Positions 15,195 through 23,477 of a DNA stretch of 64,000 nucleotides are shown here, in pieces. Under the pieces are notes generated by a model, which saw nothing but the letters and a program-made list of their open reading frames with translations, ran no database searches and was not told where the DNA came from. Source of the DNA: JBBQZP01 sp038207585 (GTDB lineage: Bacteria; Pseudomonadota; Alphaproteobacteria; Rhodobacterales; Rhodobacteraceae). Position 1 is the stretch's first letter, and every line of letters begins with the position of its first letter. The translations under genes and the position numbers were made by a program. Location of the stretch: assembly GCA_038207585.1 (NCBI GenBank), contig JBBQZP010000014.1, positions 29,255 to 93,254 on the forward strand, in the 5' to 3' direction.

Positions 15195-16981
15195 CCCGTA
15201 CCCCGCTTCGCCCCCTTGCGCGCATCCTGCAGGCCCGTGCCGCAGGCGAAAACCCCGATGTGATCGAGCGTGAAAACCTGCGTGTGCGCCACGAAGAGAT
15301 TCAGGATCGCGCCCGGTCCCGCGCCGAGGGGCGGCTTTTGTTCATGGGGGTTGTGTTTTTTGCGGCCTTTGCCCTGATTGGCGCGCGGATGGGCGTTTTG
15401 TCGGCCAGCCAGCCCGAAGAGCCCAAAATCGCCGCCTCCGGCGCGCAGATCCTCGCGCAGCGTGCTGATATCACCGACCGCAATGGCCGCGTTCTGGCCA
15501 CCAACATGCTGACCCATGCGCTTTACGCCCAGCCCCGCGACATGGTCGATCCCAAGGGCACGGCGGCCAAACTTGCCAAGATTTTCCCCGACCTGAACGC
15601 CGACACGTTGGAGCGCCGCTTTACCGATGGACGCAGCTTTTTGTGGGTGAAAAAGGTGTTGTCTCCCGAACAATTGCAGGCGGTGCATGAAATCGGCGAT
15701 CCGGGGCTGTACTTTGGCCCGCGCGAGATGCGCCTTTATCCCAATGGCAAACTGGCAGCCCATGTTCTGGGCGGTGCCAGCTTTGGTGCCGAGGGCGTGA
15801 ATTCGGCCGAGGTGATCGGCACCGCCGGTATCGAAAAGGCGATGGACGCGCGCCTGCGTGACCCCGCGCAGGGCGACCAGCCGCTTGCCCTGTCGATTGA
15901 TCTGACCGTTCAGGCGGCGGTCGAGGAAGTGTTGTCTGCCGGCATGATCATGATGAACGCGAAAGGCGCTGCGGCGGTTCTGATGGATGTGAAAACGGGC
16001 GAAATTCTGGCTCTTGCCTCGCTGCCCGATTTCGACCCCAACGACCGCCCGCAACCTCTGCTGATCGGTGATCCGGGCGACAGCCCCTTGTTCAACCGCG
16101 CGGTGCAGGGGGTGTACGAGCTTGGTTCGACCTTCAAGATATTTGCCATTGCGCAAGCGTTGGAGCTGGGCCTTGTAAACCCCGAAACGCTGGTTGATGC
16201 CAATGCGCCGATGTATTGGGGCAAGTTCAAGATCAACGAATTTGAGGGCCACAACTACGGCCCGAAACTTTCGGTCACCGACATCATCACCAAATCGTCG
16301 AACGTCGGCACAGCACATGTTGCGCTGATGATCGGCGGGTTGCGGCAGCAGGCGTTCCTGAAATCCCTGGGGATGTTCGATGCGACCCCGGTCGAGTTGA
16401 TCGAGGCGCCGGGGGCGAGGCCGATCATCCCGAAGCGCTGGCCGGATATTGTAACGATTACCGCATCTTACGGGCACGGCGTGGCCGCCAGCCCGCTGCA
16501 TCTCGCTGCCGCTTATGCCACCATTGCGAACGGCGGGATCACGGTGAAGCCGACCCTTCTGCACAACGCGCCGCACGCGCCCGGCATACGGGTGATCAGC
16601 CAGACCGTTGCCACGCAGGCGGTTGGCATGTTGCGCAATGTGGTGACCAAGGGCACGGCAAGCATGGGTGATGTGCCGGGCTATGCGGTGGGCGGCAAGA
16701 CCGGCACGGCGGAAAAGCCGCGCCGCAACGGGCGCGGCTATATCAAGGACAAGGTGGTGAACACCTTTGCCAGCGTGTTTCCGACCAACAATCCGCAATA
16801 TGTCCTGATCGTGACGCTGGATGAACCGGTGGAAACCACCGGCCCCAAACCGCGCCGCACCGCAGGCTGGACCGCCGTTCCGGTGGCCGCCGAGGTAATC
16901 CGCCGCGCCGCCCCCCTGCTTGGCTTGCGGCCAGAGGTTGAAGTTGTGCCCGCGCAGGCGATAACAGTCAGTGCGAACTGA
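15191..16981 (+). CDS. ftsI: Septal peptidoglycan transpeptidase FtsI (PBP3)
   Basis: The 596-residue class B penicillin-binding protein has an N-terminal membrane span at about residues 49-70, a pedestal domain, and a transpeptidase domain. Active-site motifs are complete: SxxK as Ser313-Thr-Phe-Lys316 in LGSTFKIF, SxN as KSSNVG near residue 370, and KTGT in GGKTGTAEK near residue 504. It cross-links septal peptidoglycan with FtsW. The start overlaps ftsL by ATGA. A 15-bp gap separates it from murE. Confidence 0.97.
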   Translation: MTRTPLRPLARILQARAAGENPDVIERENLRVRHEEIQDRARSRAEGRLLFMGVVFFAAFALIGARMGVLSASQPEEPKIAASGAQILAQRADITDRNGRVLATNMLTHALYAQPRDMVDPKGTAAKLAKIFPDLNADTLERRFTDGRSFLWVKKVLSPEQLQAVHEIGDPGLYFGPREMRLYPNGKLAAHVLGGASFGAEGVNSAEVIGTAGIEKAMDARLRDPAQGDQPLALSIDLTVQAAVEEVLSAGMIMMNAKGAAAVLMDVKTGEILALASLPDFDPNDRPQPLLIGDPGDSPLFNRAVQGVYELGSTFKIFAIAQALELGLVNPETLVDANAPMYWGKFKINEFEGHNYGPKLSVTDIITKSSNVGTAHVALMIGGLRQQAFLKSLGMFDATPVELIEAPGARPIIPKRWPDIVTITASYGHGVAASPLHLAAAYATIANGGITVKPTLLHNAPHAPGIRVISQTVATQAVGMLRNVVTKGTASMGDVPGYAVGGKTGTAEKPRRNGRGYIKDKVVNTFASVFPTNNPQYVLIVTLDEPVETTGPKPRRTAGWTAVPVAAEVIRRAAPLLGLRPEVEVVPAQAITVSAN

Positions 16982-16996
16982 TTTTGGGGCGAAGCG

Positions 16997-18505
16997 ATGG
17001 CAACTGGCACAACGGGCGACGGGGCGGGCAGGGTTACATCGCTTGCGCATCTTGGCCTGACCGCACGGGCGGGGCGGGATGCGCAGATCAGCGGGCTTGC
17101 GGTTGACAGCCGGGCAGTAAAGCCCGGTTTTTTGTTCGCGGCCCTGCCGGGCAGTTCGGTGCATGGAGCCGCGTTCATTCCGGCTGCGCTCAAGCTGGGG
17201 GCTGTGGCGGTGCTGACTGATGCTGCGGGCGCTCGCCTCGCGGCGGATGATCTGGCCGCGTCGAAGGCAGCCCTGATCATTGCCGAAGATGCGCGCACCA
17301 CTCTGGCTTCGGCTGCGGCACTTTGGTCGGGTGCGCAGCCTGCCACGATGGTTGCCGTCACCGGAACCAACGGCAAGACCAGCGTGGCCAGCTTTACCCG
17401 GCAGATCTGGACGCTGATGGGCCACGCCGCGATCAACATCGGCACGACCGGGGTTGAGGGCGCGTGGGAAGCACCAAGTGCCCACACCACACCTGATCCG
17501 ATCACCCTGCACCGGATGCTGGCCGAGGCGGCAGGGGCAGGGGTTACGCATGCGGCGATGGAGGCATCGTCGCACGGGCTGGATCAGCGGCGCATGGACG
17601 GGGTGCAACTGAAAGCGGCGGGGTTCACGAACTTCACGCAGGATCATCTGGATTATCACGGCACGTTCGAGGCGTATTTTTCCGCCAAGGCCGCCTTGTT
17701 CGACCGCCTGTTGCCTGATGACGGCATCGCGGTGATCAACATGAACGATCCTCGCGGGGGGGATATGGCCGCGATTGCCACTGCGCGCGGGCAGACGGTT
17801 TTGCAGGTAGGCAGCGGTCCCGACTGCGATCTGCGCATCCTGAACCAGCGTTTTGATACCACCGGGCAGGACCTGCGCTTTTCGTGGCGCGGGCAGGTGC
17901 ATCAGGCTAGGCTTGCGCTGATCGGGGGCTTTCAGGCCGAGAATGTGGCTTTGGCCGCAGGGCTGGTCATCGCTTGCGGCGCGCCCCCGGCGGATGTGTT
18001 CGCGACCTTTCCCCGGCTGGTGGGAGTGCGGGGCCGGATGCAGTTGGCGGCCACCCGCGCCAACGGGGCGGCGGTGTTCGTCGATTTCGCGCACTCTCCC
18101 GATGCGGTTGCGACTGCGCTAAAGGCGCTGCGCCCGCATGTGATGGGGCGGATTGTCATCGTGTTCGGCGCGGGCGGCGATCGTGACCGGGGCAAGCGGC
18201 CTCTGATGGGGGCGGCCGCGCGAGACAATGCCGATGTCTTGTTTGTAACCGATGACAACCCGCGTTCGGAAGACCCGGCCAGCATCCGCGCCGCGATCAT
18301 GGCAGCCTGCCCCGAGGCGACCGAGGTGGGCGACCGGGCCGAGGCTATTCTGCGCGGGGTTGATGCGCTTGGTCCCGGCGATGCGCTGCTGGTCGCGGGA
18401 AAGGGGCACGAATCTGGTCAGACGATTGCGGGCACGGTTTATCCCTTTGATGATGTAGAACAATCTTCGGTCGCGGTGGCCGCGCTGGATGGGGATTTGA
18501 TATGA
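16997..18505 (+). CDS. murE: UDP-MurNAc-tripeptide synthetase (meso-DAP adding)
   Basis: The 502-residue Mur ligase adds meso-diaminopimelate to UDP-MurNAc-L-Ala-D-Glu. The ATP loop VTGTNGKTS lies near residue 121. The C-terminal domain contains DDNPRSEDP, whose DNPR marks the meso-DAP-specific type. The ending GKGHES is typical. ATG 16997 follows GGGGCGAAGCG. The gene overlaps murF by four bases (ATGA). Confidence 0.96.
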   Translation: MATGTTGDGAGRVTSLAHLGLTARAGRDAQISGLAVDSRAVKPGFLFAALPGSSVHGAAFIPAALKLGAVAVLTDAAGARLAADDLAASKAALIIAEDARTTLASAAALWSGAQPATMVAVTGTNGKTSVASFTRQIWTLMGHAAINIGTTGVEGAWEAPSAHTTPDPITLHRMLAEAAGAGVTHAAMEASSHGLDQRRMDGVQLKAAGFTNFTQDHLDYHGTFEAYFSAKAALFDRLLPDDGIAVINMNDPRGGDMAAIATARGQTVLQVGSGPDCDLRILNQRFDTTGQDLRFSWRGQVHQARLALIGGFQAENVALAAGLVIACGAPPADVFATFPRLVGVRGRMQLAATRANGAAVFVDFAHSPDAVATALKALRPHVMGRIVIVFGAGGDRDRGKRPLMGAAARDNADVLFVTDDNPRSEDPASIRAAIMAACPEATEVGDRAEAILRGVDALGPGDALLVAGKGHESGQTIAGTVYPFDDVEQSSVAVAALDGDLI

Positions 18506-19947
18506 CCCCGCTTTGGACCTCGGCGCAGGCGCAAGCCGCCACGGGGGGGCGCTGCACGGCGGATTGGCAAGCGACAGGCGTATCCATCGACACCCGCACG
18601 CTTGCCCCCGGTGATCTGTTCGTCGCCCTGACCGACGCGCGCGATGGCCATGATTTCGTGGCGGCGGCGTTGGCAAAGGGTGCTGCGGCGGCGCTTGTGT
18701 CGCGCGTTCCTGACGGGGTTTCCGCCGATGCGCCGTTGCTGATCGTGCCCGATGTTCTGGCAGCACTTGCCGCTTTGGGCCAAGCTGCCCGCAAGCGCAC
18801 GGCGGCGAAGGTTGTGGGTGTCACCGGATCGGTTGGCAAAACTTCCAGCAAGGAAATGCTGCGCGTTGTTCTGGGCGGGCAGGGGCGCGTGCATGCCGCC
18901 GAGGCCAGCTACAACAACCATTGGGGCGTGCCGCTGACGCTGGCGCGGATGCCTGCCGATACCGAATTCGCTGTGATCGAGATCGGCATGAACCACCCCG
19001 GCGAAATCGCCCCGCTGTCGCGCATGGCGGGTCTGGACGTGGCCATGATCACCACCGTCGCCGCAGCGCATCTGGAGGCGTTTGAAAGCATTGAGGGCAT
19101 TGCGCACGAAAAGGCGTCCATCTTGGACGGGTTGCGCACGGGCGGCGTGGCAGTGCTGCCGACCGATCTGGGTGTCAGCCCGATCCTTATGGCCAAGGCG
19201 CAGGCGGTTGGCGCGCGGGTGATGGGCTTTGGCGCTGCAAAGGAGGCCGCGTTTCATCTGGATGACGTGATCCTGTCCGCCACCGCCACCACGATCCGCG
19301 CCACCTGCAACGGTGCGGCGCGGCTGTTCAAGGTATCCTCCCCGGGCCGCCATTTCGCGATGAATGCGCTGGCGGTTCTGGCTGTGGCCGACGCTTTGGG
19401 ACTGGACCCCAGCATTGCCGGCCACGACCTTGGCCGCTGGTTGCCGCCCCTGGGTCGTGGCACGCGCGAACGCATCATGCTGGACCCGGTCGAGGATATC
19501 AGCTTCGATCTGATCGACGATGCGTTCAACGCAAACCCCGCATCCCTTGCCGCCTCGCTTGAGGTGCTGGCGCTGATGGAGCCGACCGATGGCATCGGGC
19601 GCGTGGCCATGGGGCGGAGGATTGCCATTCTGGGCGACATGCTGGAACTGGGGTCAACCGAAGGCGCGCTGCATGCCGCTGTGGCCCTGCATCCGGCATT
19701 TGAAAAGATTACCATCGTCCACTGTGTCGGCCCCCGGATGCGCGCGCTTTATGACGCCCTGCCGCGCCGTAAGCGCGGTGAATGGGTGGCAACCGCGCCC
19801 GAACTTGCGGCCCGCGCCCATGCTCTGGTTGATGCGGGCGACATCGTTCTGGTCAAGGGTTCCAAGGGTATCAAGGTCAGTCTGGTTGTTGACGCCCTGC
19901 GCAAATTGCGTCAGGGCGTGCCACAAGAAAATCGAGGGGCAGAGTAG
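18502..19947 (+). CDS. murF: UDP-MurNAc-tripeptide-D-Ala-D-Ala ligase
   Basis: The 481-residue Mur ligase adds D-Ala-D-Ala to complete the cytoplasmic pentapeptide precursor. Its P-loop VTGSVGKTSSKEML is near residue 107. AEASYNNHWGVPLTLARMP and the C-terminal DDAFNANPASL are the MurF signatures. The stop TAG is followed immediately by the mraY ATG. Confidence 0.96.
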   Translation: MTPLWTSAQAQAATGGRCTADWQATGVSIDTRTLAPGDLFVALTDARDGHDFVAAALAKGAAAALVSRVPDGVSADAPLLIVPDVLAALAALGQAARKRTAAKVVGVTGSVGKTSSKEMLRVVLGGQGRVHAAEASYNNHWGVPLTLARMPADTEFAVIEIGMNHPGEIAPLSRMAGLDVAMITTVAAAHLEAFESIEGIAHEKASILDGLRTGGVAVLPTDLGVSPILMAKAQAVGARVMGFGAAKEAAFHLDDVILSATATTIRATCNGAARLFKVSSPGRHFAMNALAVLAVADALGLDPSIAGHDLGRWLPPLGRGTRERIMLDPVEDISFDLIDDAFNANPASLAASLEVLALMEPTDGIGRVAMGRRIAILGDMLELGSTEGALHAAVALHPAFEKITIVHCVGPRMRALYDALPRRKRGEWVATAPELAARAHALVDAGDIVLVKGSKGIKVSLVVDALRKLRQGVPQENRGAE

Positions 19948-21030
19948 ATGTTGTATTGGTTGGCCGATCTGTCGGACGGCGGTGGGGTGTTCAACCTGTT
20001 CCGCTATATCACCTTCCGGGCGGGGGCGGCGTTTGCAACGGCGCTGGTCTTTGGATTCATCTTCGGGTTGCCGCTGATCAACTTTCTGCGCCGCAAGCAG
20101 GGCAAGGGTCAGCCGATCCGCGATGATGGCCCGATCACCCATTTTGCCAAGGCGGGCACGCCGACAATGGGGGGCTTGCTGATCCTGTCGGCGCTGCTGT
20201 TTTCCACGCTGTTGTGGGCGCGGCTGGATAACCCTTATGTCTGGATCGTCATTCTGGTGACCTTGGGCTTTGGCCTTATCGGGTTTGCTGATGATTACGC
20301 CAAAGTCTCCAAGCAAAACACCAAGGGCGTTTCCAGCAAGGTGCGAATTTTGCTGGGCCTGCTGATCGCGGCGCTTGCCGCCTATGCCGCAGCACAGTTC
20401 CACCCGGCCGAACTGACAGATCAGCTTGCCCTGCCGTTCTTCAAGAATGCGCTGATCAATATGGGCTATTTCTTTGTGCCCTTCGGGATGATCGTGATCG
20501 TGGGGGCCGCGAATGCGGTGAACCTGACCGACGGGCTGGACGGGCTGGCCGTGATGCCGGTGATGATCGCCGCAGCAACCCTGGGGGTGATCGCCTATGC
20601 CGTGGGGCGCGTCGATTTCACCAGCTATCTGGAACTGCACTATGTGCCCGGCACCGGTGAGTTGCTGATCTTTTGCGCCGCACTGATCGGCGGCGGGCTT
20701 GGCTTTCTGTGGTACAACGCCCCCCCGGCGGCGGTGTTCATGGGCGATACCGGGTCGCTTGCGCTTGGCGGCGCTTTGGGTGCGATTGCGGTCTGCACCA
20801 AGCACGAGTTGGTGCTGGCGATTGTGGGCGGGCTGTTCGTGGTCGAGGCGATGTCGGTGATCATTCAGGTCTTGTATTTCAAACGCACCGGAAAGCGCGT
20901 GTTCCTGATGGCCCCGATTCACCACCATTTCGAAAAGAAGGGCTGGGCCGAACCGCAGATCGTGATCCGGTTCTGGATCATCAGCCTGATCCTCGCGATG
21001 ATCGGGCTTGCCACGCTGAAGGTGCGGTAG
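19948..21030 (+). CDS. mraY: Phospho-MurNAc-pentapeptide translocase
   Basis: The 360-residue membrane enzyme makes lipid I on undecaprenyl phosphate. It has about ten membrane spans. Catalytic Asp motifs are visible as GFADDYAKV and NLTDGLDGLAV, with FMGDTGSLALGG and the His-rich loop PIHHHFEKKGW. Length is typical. In many bacteria murD follows at once; here about 2.4 kb of other genes intervene. Confidence 0.97.
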   Translation: MLYWLADLSDGGGVFNLFRYITFRAGAAFATALVFGFIFGLPLINFLRRKQGKGQPIRDDGPITHFAKAGTPTMGGLLILSALLFSTLLWARLDNPYVWIVILVTLGFGLIGFADDYAKVSKQNTKGVSSKVRILLGLLIAALAAYAAAQFHPAELTDQLALPFFKNALINMGYFFVPFGMIVIVGAANAVNLTDGLDGLAVMPVMIAAATLGVIAYAVGRVDFTSYLELHYVPGTGELLIFCAALIGGGLGFLWYNAPPAAVFMGDTGSLALGGALGAIAVCTKHELVLAIVGGLFVVEAMSVIIQVLYFKRTGKRVFLMAPIHHHFEKKGWAEPQIVIRFWIISLILAMIGLATLKVR

Positions 21031-21125
21031 GGGCGGGGTTTTTACTCTTCCCACCGCCCACCTGCCCCTTGCGCCACGCCAATTGCGCTGTAGTCTGCGA
21101 ACCATATTGGCTTAAGGGGTTTCAC

Positions 21126-21323
21126 ATGCCGCAGACATCCATGGACTATTGGGTTATCGCCGGGGTTATCGTGGCTGCGTTGGCGGTTATCGTCGCCTTT
21201 GCGCGACGCCCGAAAAAAACAACAAACGTTGCCGAAAGCTCCGAACGTGTCGATCAAGAGGGTGGCGCTGGCACCAGCAGTAACACCGCAAAGGACAGTA
21301 GCGATGTGCGGCAGCGCGGGTAA
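21126..21323 (+). CDS. Small membrane-anchored protein of unknown function
   Basis: The product has 65 residues: an N-terminal membrane span at about residues 8-26 (VIAGVIVAALAVIVAFARR) followed by a charged, Ser/Thr-rich tail. The stop overlaps the ATG of the TPR gene (TAATG), so the two are likely made together. I recognise no family. Together with the TPR gene it forms an accessory insertion between mraY and the DUF2161 gene. Confidence 0.6.
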   Translation: MPQTSMDYWVIAGVIVAALAVIVAFARRPKKTTNVAESSERVDQEGGAGTSSNTAKDSSDVRQRG

Positions 21324-22699
21324 TGATGGGTCCAAAGACCGAAAATACGGTCACCGACTCGCAGAATGTCAGTCAGGTCGGCCATAATTCTGGCAGCATC
21401 CAGATCGGGCTGACCTTTCAGGAACATGAAAAAAATGTACGCGAGCGTCTGGACCAACTGCGCGCTGATCTGGAGCGCGCCCATGGTGCTGAACGAAGCA
21501 TCCTACAAGCACAGGCGGATGCGGCACAGGCCAGTCTGTCGAACCTAGAGGCTGACTATCAAAAGACCCTCGTCGAACTTTCGGACCTGAAGGCAACGCT
21601 TGCCACATTTGACAACGTGCTTGACCGCACCAAGCACGCAGCGGCTGATGCAGCCCTTGATCGCGGCGACCGAAGCTTGGCACGCGCTCTGCTTGAAGAA
21701 CTGGCACAGAAGGCCCGCGCACGGCGCGAAGATGCCTCTGTCGAAGAAGCCGGTCTGGAATTCAAACTTGGCGAAATCGCCGAAACCGAAATCCGCTGGC
21801 ACGACGCCGCCCGCCATTACGCCCGCGCTGCCGATTTGAACCCTACCTTTGACACGCTCTTGAAAGCCCGCGAATTCACCTGGCGCGCGGGCAATTATAC
21901 AGCGGCCTATGGCTATGGCGAAAAACTGCTTGGCTGGGCCAAGGCGCAGGGCAGTCAGGAAGAACTGTCACAGGCATTGAACGAACATGCCCTGACCATC
22001 TACGCGCAAGGCCGCCATGCCGAGGCCGAAGTGCTCTATCGCCAAGCTTTGGAGATTTCCCGCGCCACGATTGGCGAGGCGCATCCAGCCTATGCCAGCC
22101 GTCTCAACAACCTCGCGGGCGTGGTACGGGCGCAGGGGCGGTATCCGGAGGCAGAGGGGCTGTACCGCCAAGCGCTGGAGATTGACCGCGCCACGATTGG
22201 CGAGGCGCATCCGGACCATGCCATCCACCTCAACAACCTCGCGGGCGTGGTACTGGCGCAGGGGCGGTATCCGGAGGCAGAGGGGCTGTACCGCCAAGCG
22301 CTGGAGATTGTTCGCGCCACGATTGGCGAGGCGCATCCGGACCACGCCATGCGCCTCGACAACCTCGCGGGCGTGGTGCGGGCGCAGGGGCGGTATCTGG
22401 AGGCGGAGGGGCTGTACCGCCAAGCGCTGGAGATTGACCGCACCAAGATTGGCGAGGCGCATCCGGATTTTGCCCTCCACCTCAACAACCTCGCGGTCGT
22501 GGTGGAGGCGCAGGGGCGGTATCCGGAGGCAGAGGGGCTGTTCCGGCAGGCGCTGGACATCGTGCGGGTCAGCCTTGGCGACCAGCATCCCAACACCAGA
22601 ACCGGTGCAGGGAACTACCTAGGCCATCTTCTTGCCCACAACCCCACGTCCCCCATGATCCCCACGCTGCAATCCCTGACCGCGCCGCCTTCGACGTGA
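21323..22699 (+). CDS. Coiled-coil and tetratricopeptide (kinesin-light-chain type) repeat protein
   Basis: This 458-residue soluble protein has three parts. Residues 1-35 are polar and contain VGHNSGSIQIGLT. Residues 35-120 are strongly heptad-like (ERLDQLRADLERAHGAE and onward), suggesting a coiled coil. From about residue 130 TPR helices begin, ending in five 42-residue repeats of the pattern GRYPEAEGLYRQALEI...IGEAHP...LNNLAGVV. Such repeats bind peptides or proteins. The partner is unknown; the small membrane protein upstream (one-base overlap) is a candidate anchor. Base composition in the N-terminal third looks less GC-rich than in the flanking mur genes, consistent with acquisition. 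No enzymatic domain is seen. Confidence 0.82.
   Translation: MMGPKTENTVTDSQNVSQVGHNSGSIQIGLTFQEHEKNVRERLDQLRADLERAHGAERSILQAQADAAQASLSNLEADYQKTLVELSDLKATLATFDNVLDRTKHAAADAALDRGDRSLARALLEELAQKARARREDASVEEAGLEFKLGEIAETEIRWHDAARHYARAADLNPTFDTLLKAREFTWRAGNYTAAYGYGEKLLGWAKAQGSQEELSQALNEHALTIYAQGRHAEAEVLYRQALEISRATIGEAHPAYASRLNNLAGVVRAQGRYPEAEGLYRQALEIDRATIGEAHPDHAIHLNNLAGVVLAQGRYPEAEGLYRQALEIVRATIGEAHPDHAMRLDNLAGVVRAQGRYLEAEGLYRQALEIDRTKIGEAHPDFALHLNNLAVVVEAQGRYPEAEGLFRQALDIVRVSLGDQHPNTRTGAGNYLGHLLAHNPTSPMIPTLQSLTAPPST
22010..22639 (+). repeat. Five tandem 126-bp repeats inside the TPR gene
   Basis: Units begin at 22010, 22136, 22262, 22388 and 22514. The second to fourth units are nearly identical at the DNA level, while the first and last have diverged. 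Each encodes one 42-residue TPR. The near identity points to recent duplication or ongoing homogenisation, so copy number may vary among strains. Confidence 0.9.
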
Positions 22700-23412
22700 C
22701 CCTGCCTTTGGCCGCCCCCGTTCAAACCGTGAAATCCGCCATGGCCCCGAAGGAATCCGATCTTTACCCGCCCATCAAGGCCTATCTTGAGGCGCAGGGC
22801 TATACCGTCAAAGCCGAGATCGGCGCCTGTGATGTGATGGCGGTGCGGGGGGATGAGCCGCCGGTTTGTGTGGAGTTGAAGCTGACCTTCTCGCTGGCGC
22901 TGATCCTGCAGGGGGCTGCACGACAGGCGGTGTTCGAGCATGTGTATCTGGCGGTGCCGGTCAACAAGGGCTGGGCCGTGCGCTATGCCGATATCCTGCG
23001 CCTGTGTCGCCGTCTGGGTCTTGGCCTGTTGGCGGTGAAACCGGACGGGGTCGAGGCGCATCTGGACCCCGGCCCCTATGCGCCGCGCCTGAATTCGGCC
23101 AAGGCGGGGCGGTTGTTGCGTGAGTTTGAACGCCGCGTTGGCGACCCAAACACCGGCGGCACAACTGGCGTGAAACGGATGACCGCCTACCGGCAGGATG
23201 CGCTGCGCTGTGCGGCAGTGTTGGCGACCTCTGGCCCATTGGCACCGGCCGTAGTAGCGAAAACCTGCGGCGTGGTCCGTGCCGCCAGCCTGATGCGCGC
23301 CGATCACTACGGCTGGTTCGAACGGGTGGCACGCGGGGTCTATGCGATCACGCCAAAGGGGCATGCGGCGCTGGCCGATACGCCGCCGCCACCGACGCGG
23401 CCAAACACCTAG
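22696..23412 (+). CDS. DUF2161 protein, PD-(D/E)XK nuclease-like
   Basis: The 238-residue protein contains a PD-(D/E)XK-like core: KESDLYPPIKAYLEAQGY, then CDVMAVRGDEPPVCVELKL, giving Asp...Glu-x-Lys. The C-terminal third (TAYRQDALRCAAVL...HYGWFERVARGVYAIT) looks like a helical DNA-binding region. DUF2161 is described as a putative phosphodiesterase; substrate unknown. The GTG start overlaps the TPR gene stop (GTGA). It lies 65 bp before murD. I believe DUF2161 genes are common at this place in Rhodobacteraceae, but could not check. Confidence 0.8.
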   Translation: MTLPLAAPVQTVKSAMAPKESDLYPPIKAYLEAQGYTVKAEIGACDVMAVRGDEPPVCVELKLTFSLALILQGAARQAVFEHVYLAVPVNKGWAVRYADILRLCRRLGLGLLAVKPDGVEAHLDPGPYAPRLNSAKAGRLLREFERRVGDPNTGGTTGVKRMTAYRQDALRCAAVLATSGPLAPAVVAKTCGVVRAASLMRADHYGWFERVARGVYAITPKGHAALADTPPPPTRPNT

Positions 23413-23477
23413 CTCCGCCACCTTGCAGCGGGCGGGGCTGGCAGGCATTGTCGCGCGCAGGGCAGAGGAGGGTACGA

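Noticed and set aside
15119..18094. A 991-codon open frame on the minus strand opposite ftsI and murE
   Set aside because: It is antisense to two certain genes, Arg/His/Gly-rich as expected of a GC-rich shadow frame, and matches no family.
22017..22622. An alternative plus-strand frame over the TPR repeats encoding an Arg-rich repeat protein
   Set aside because: It is a frame-shifted image of the TPR repeats and inherits their periodicity.
22010..22639. The tandem 126-bp repeats considered as a satellite or CRISPR-like array
   Set aside because: They are in frame, 42 codons each, and encode TPR helices.
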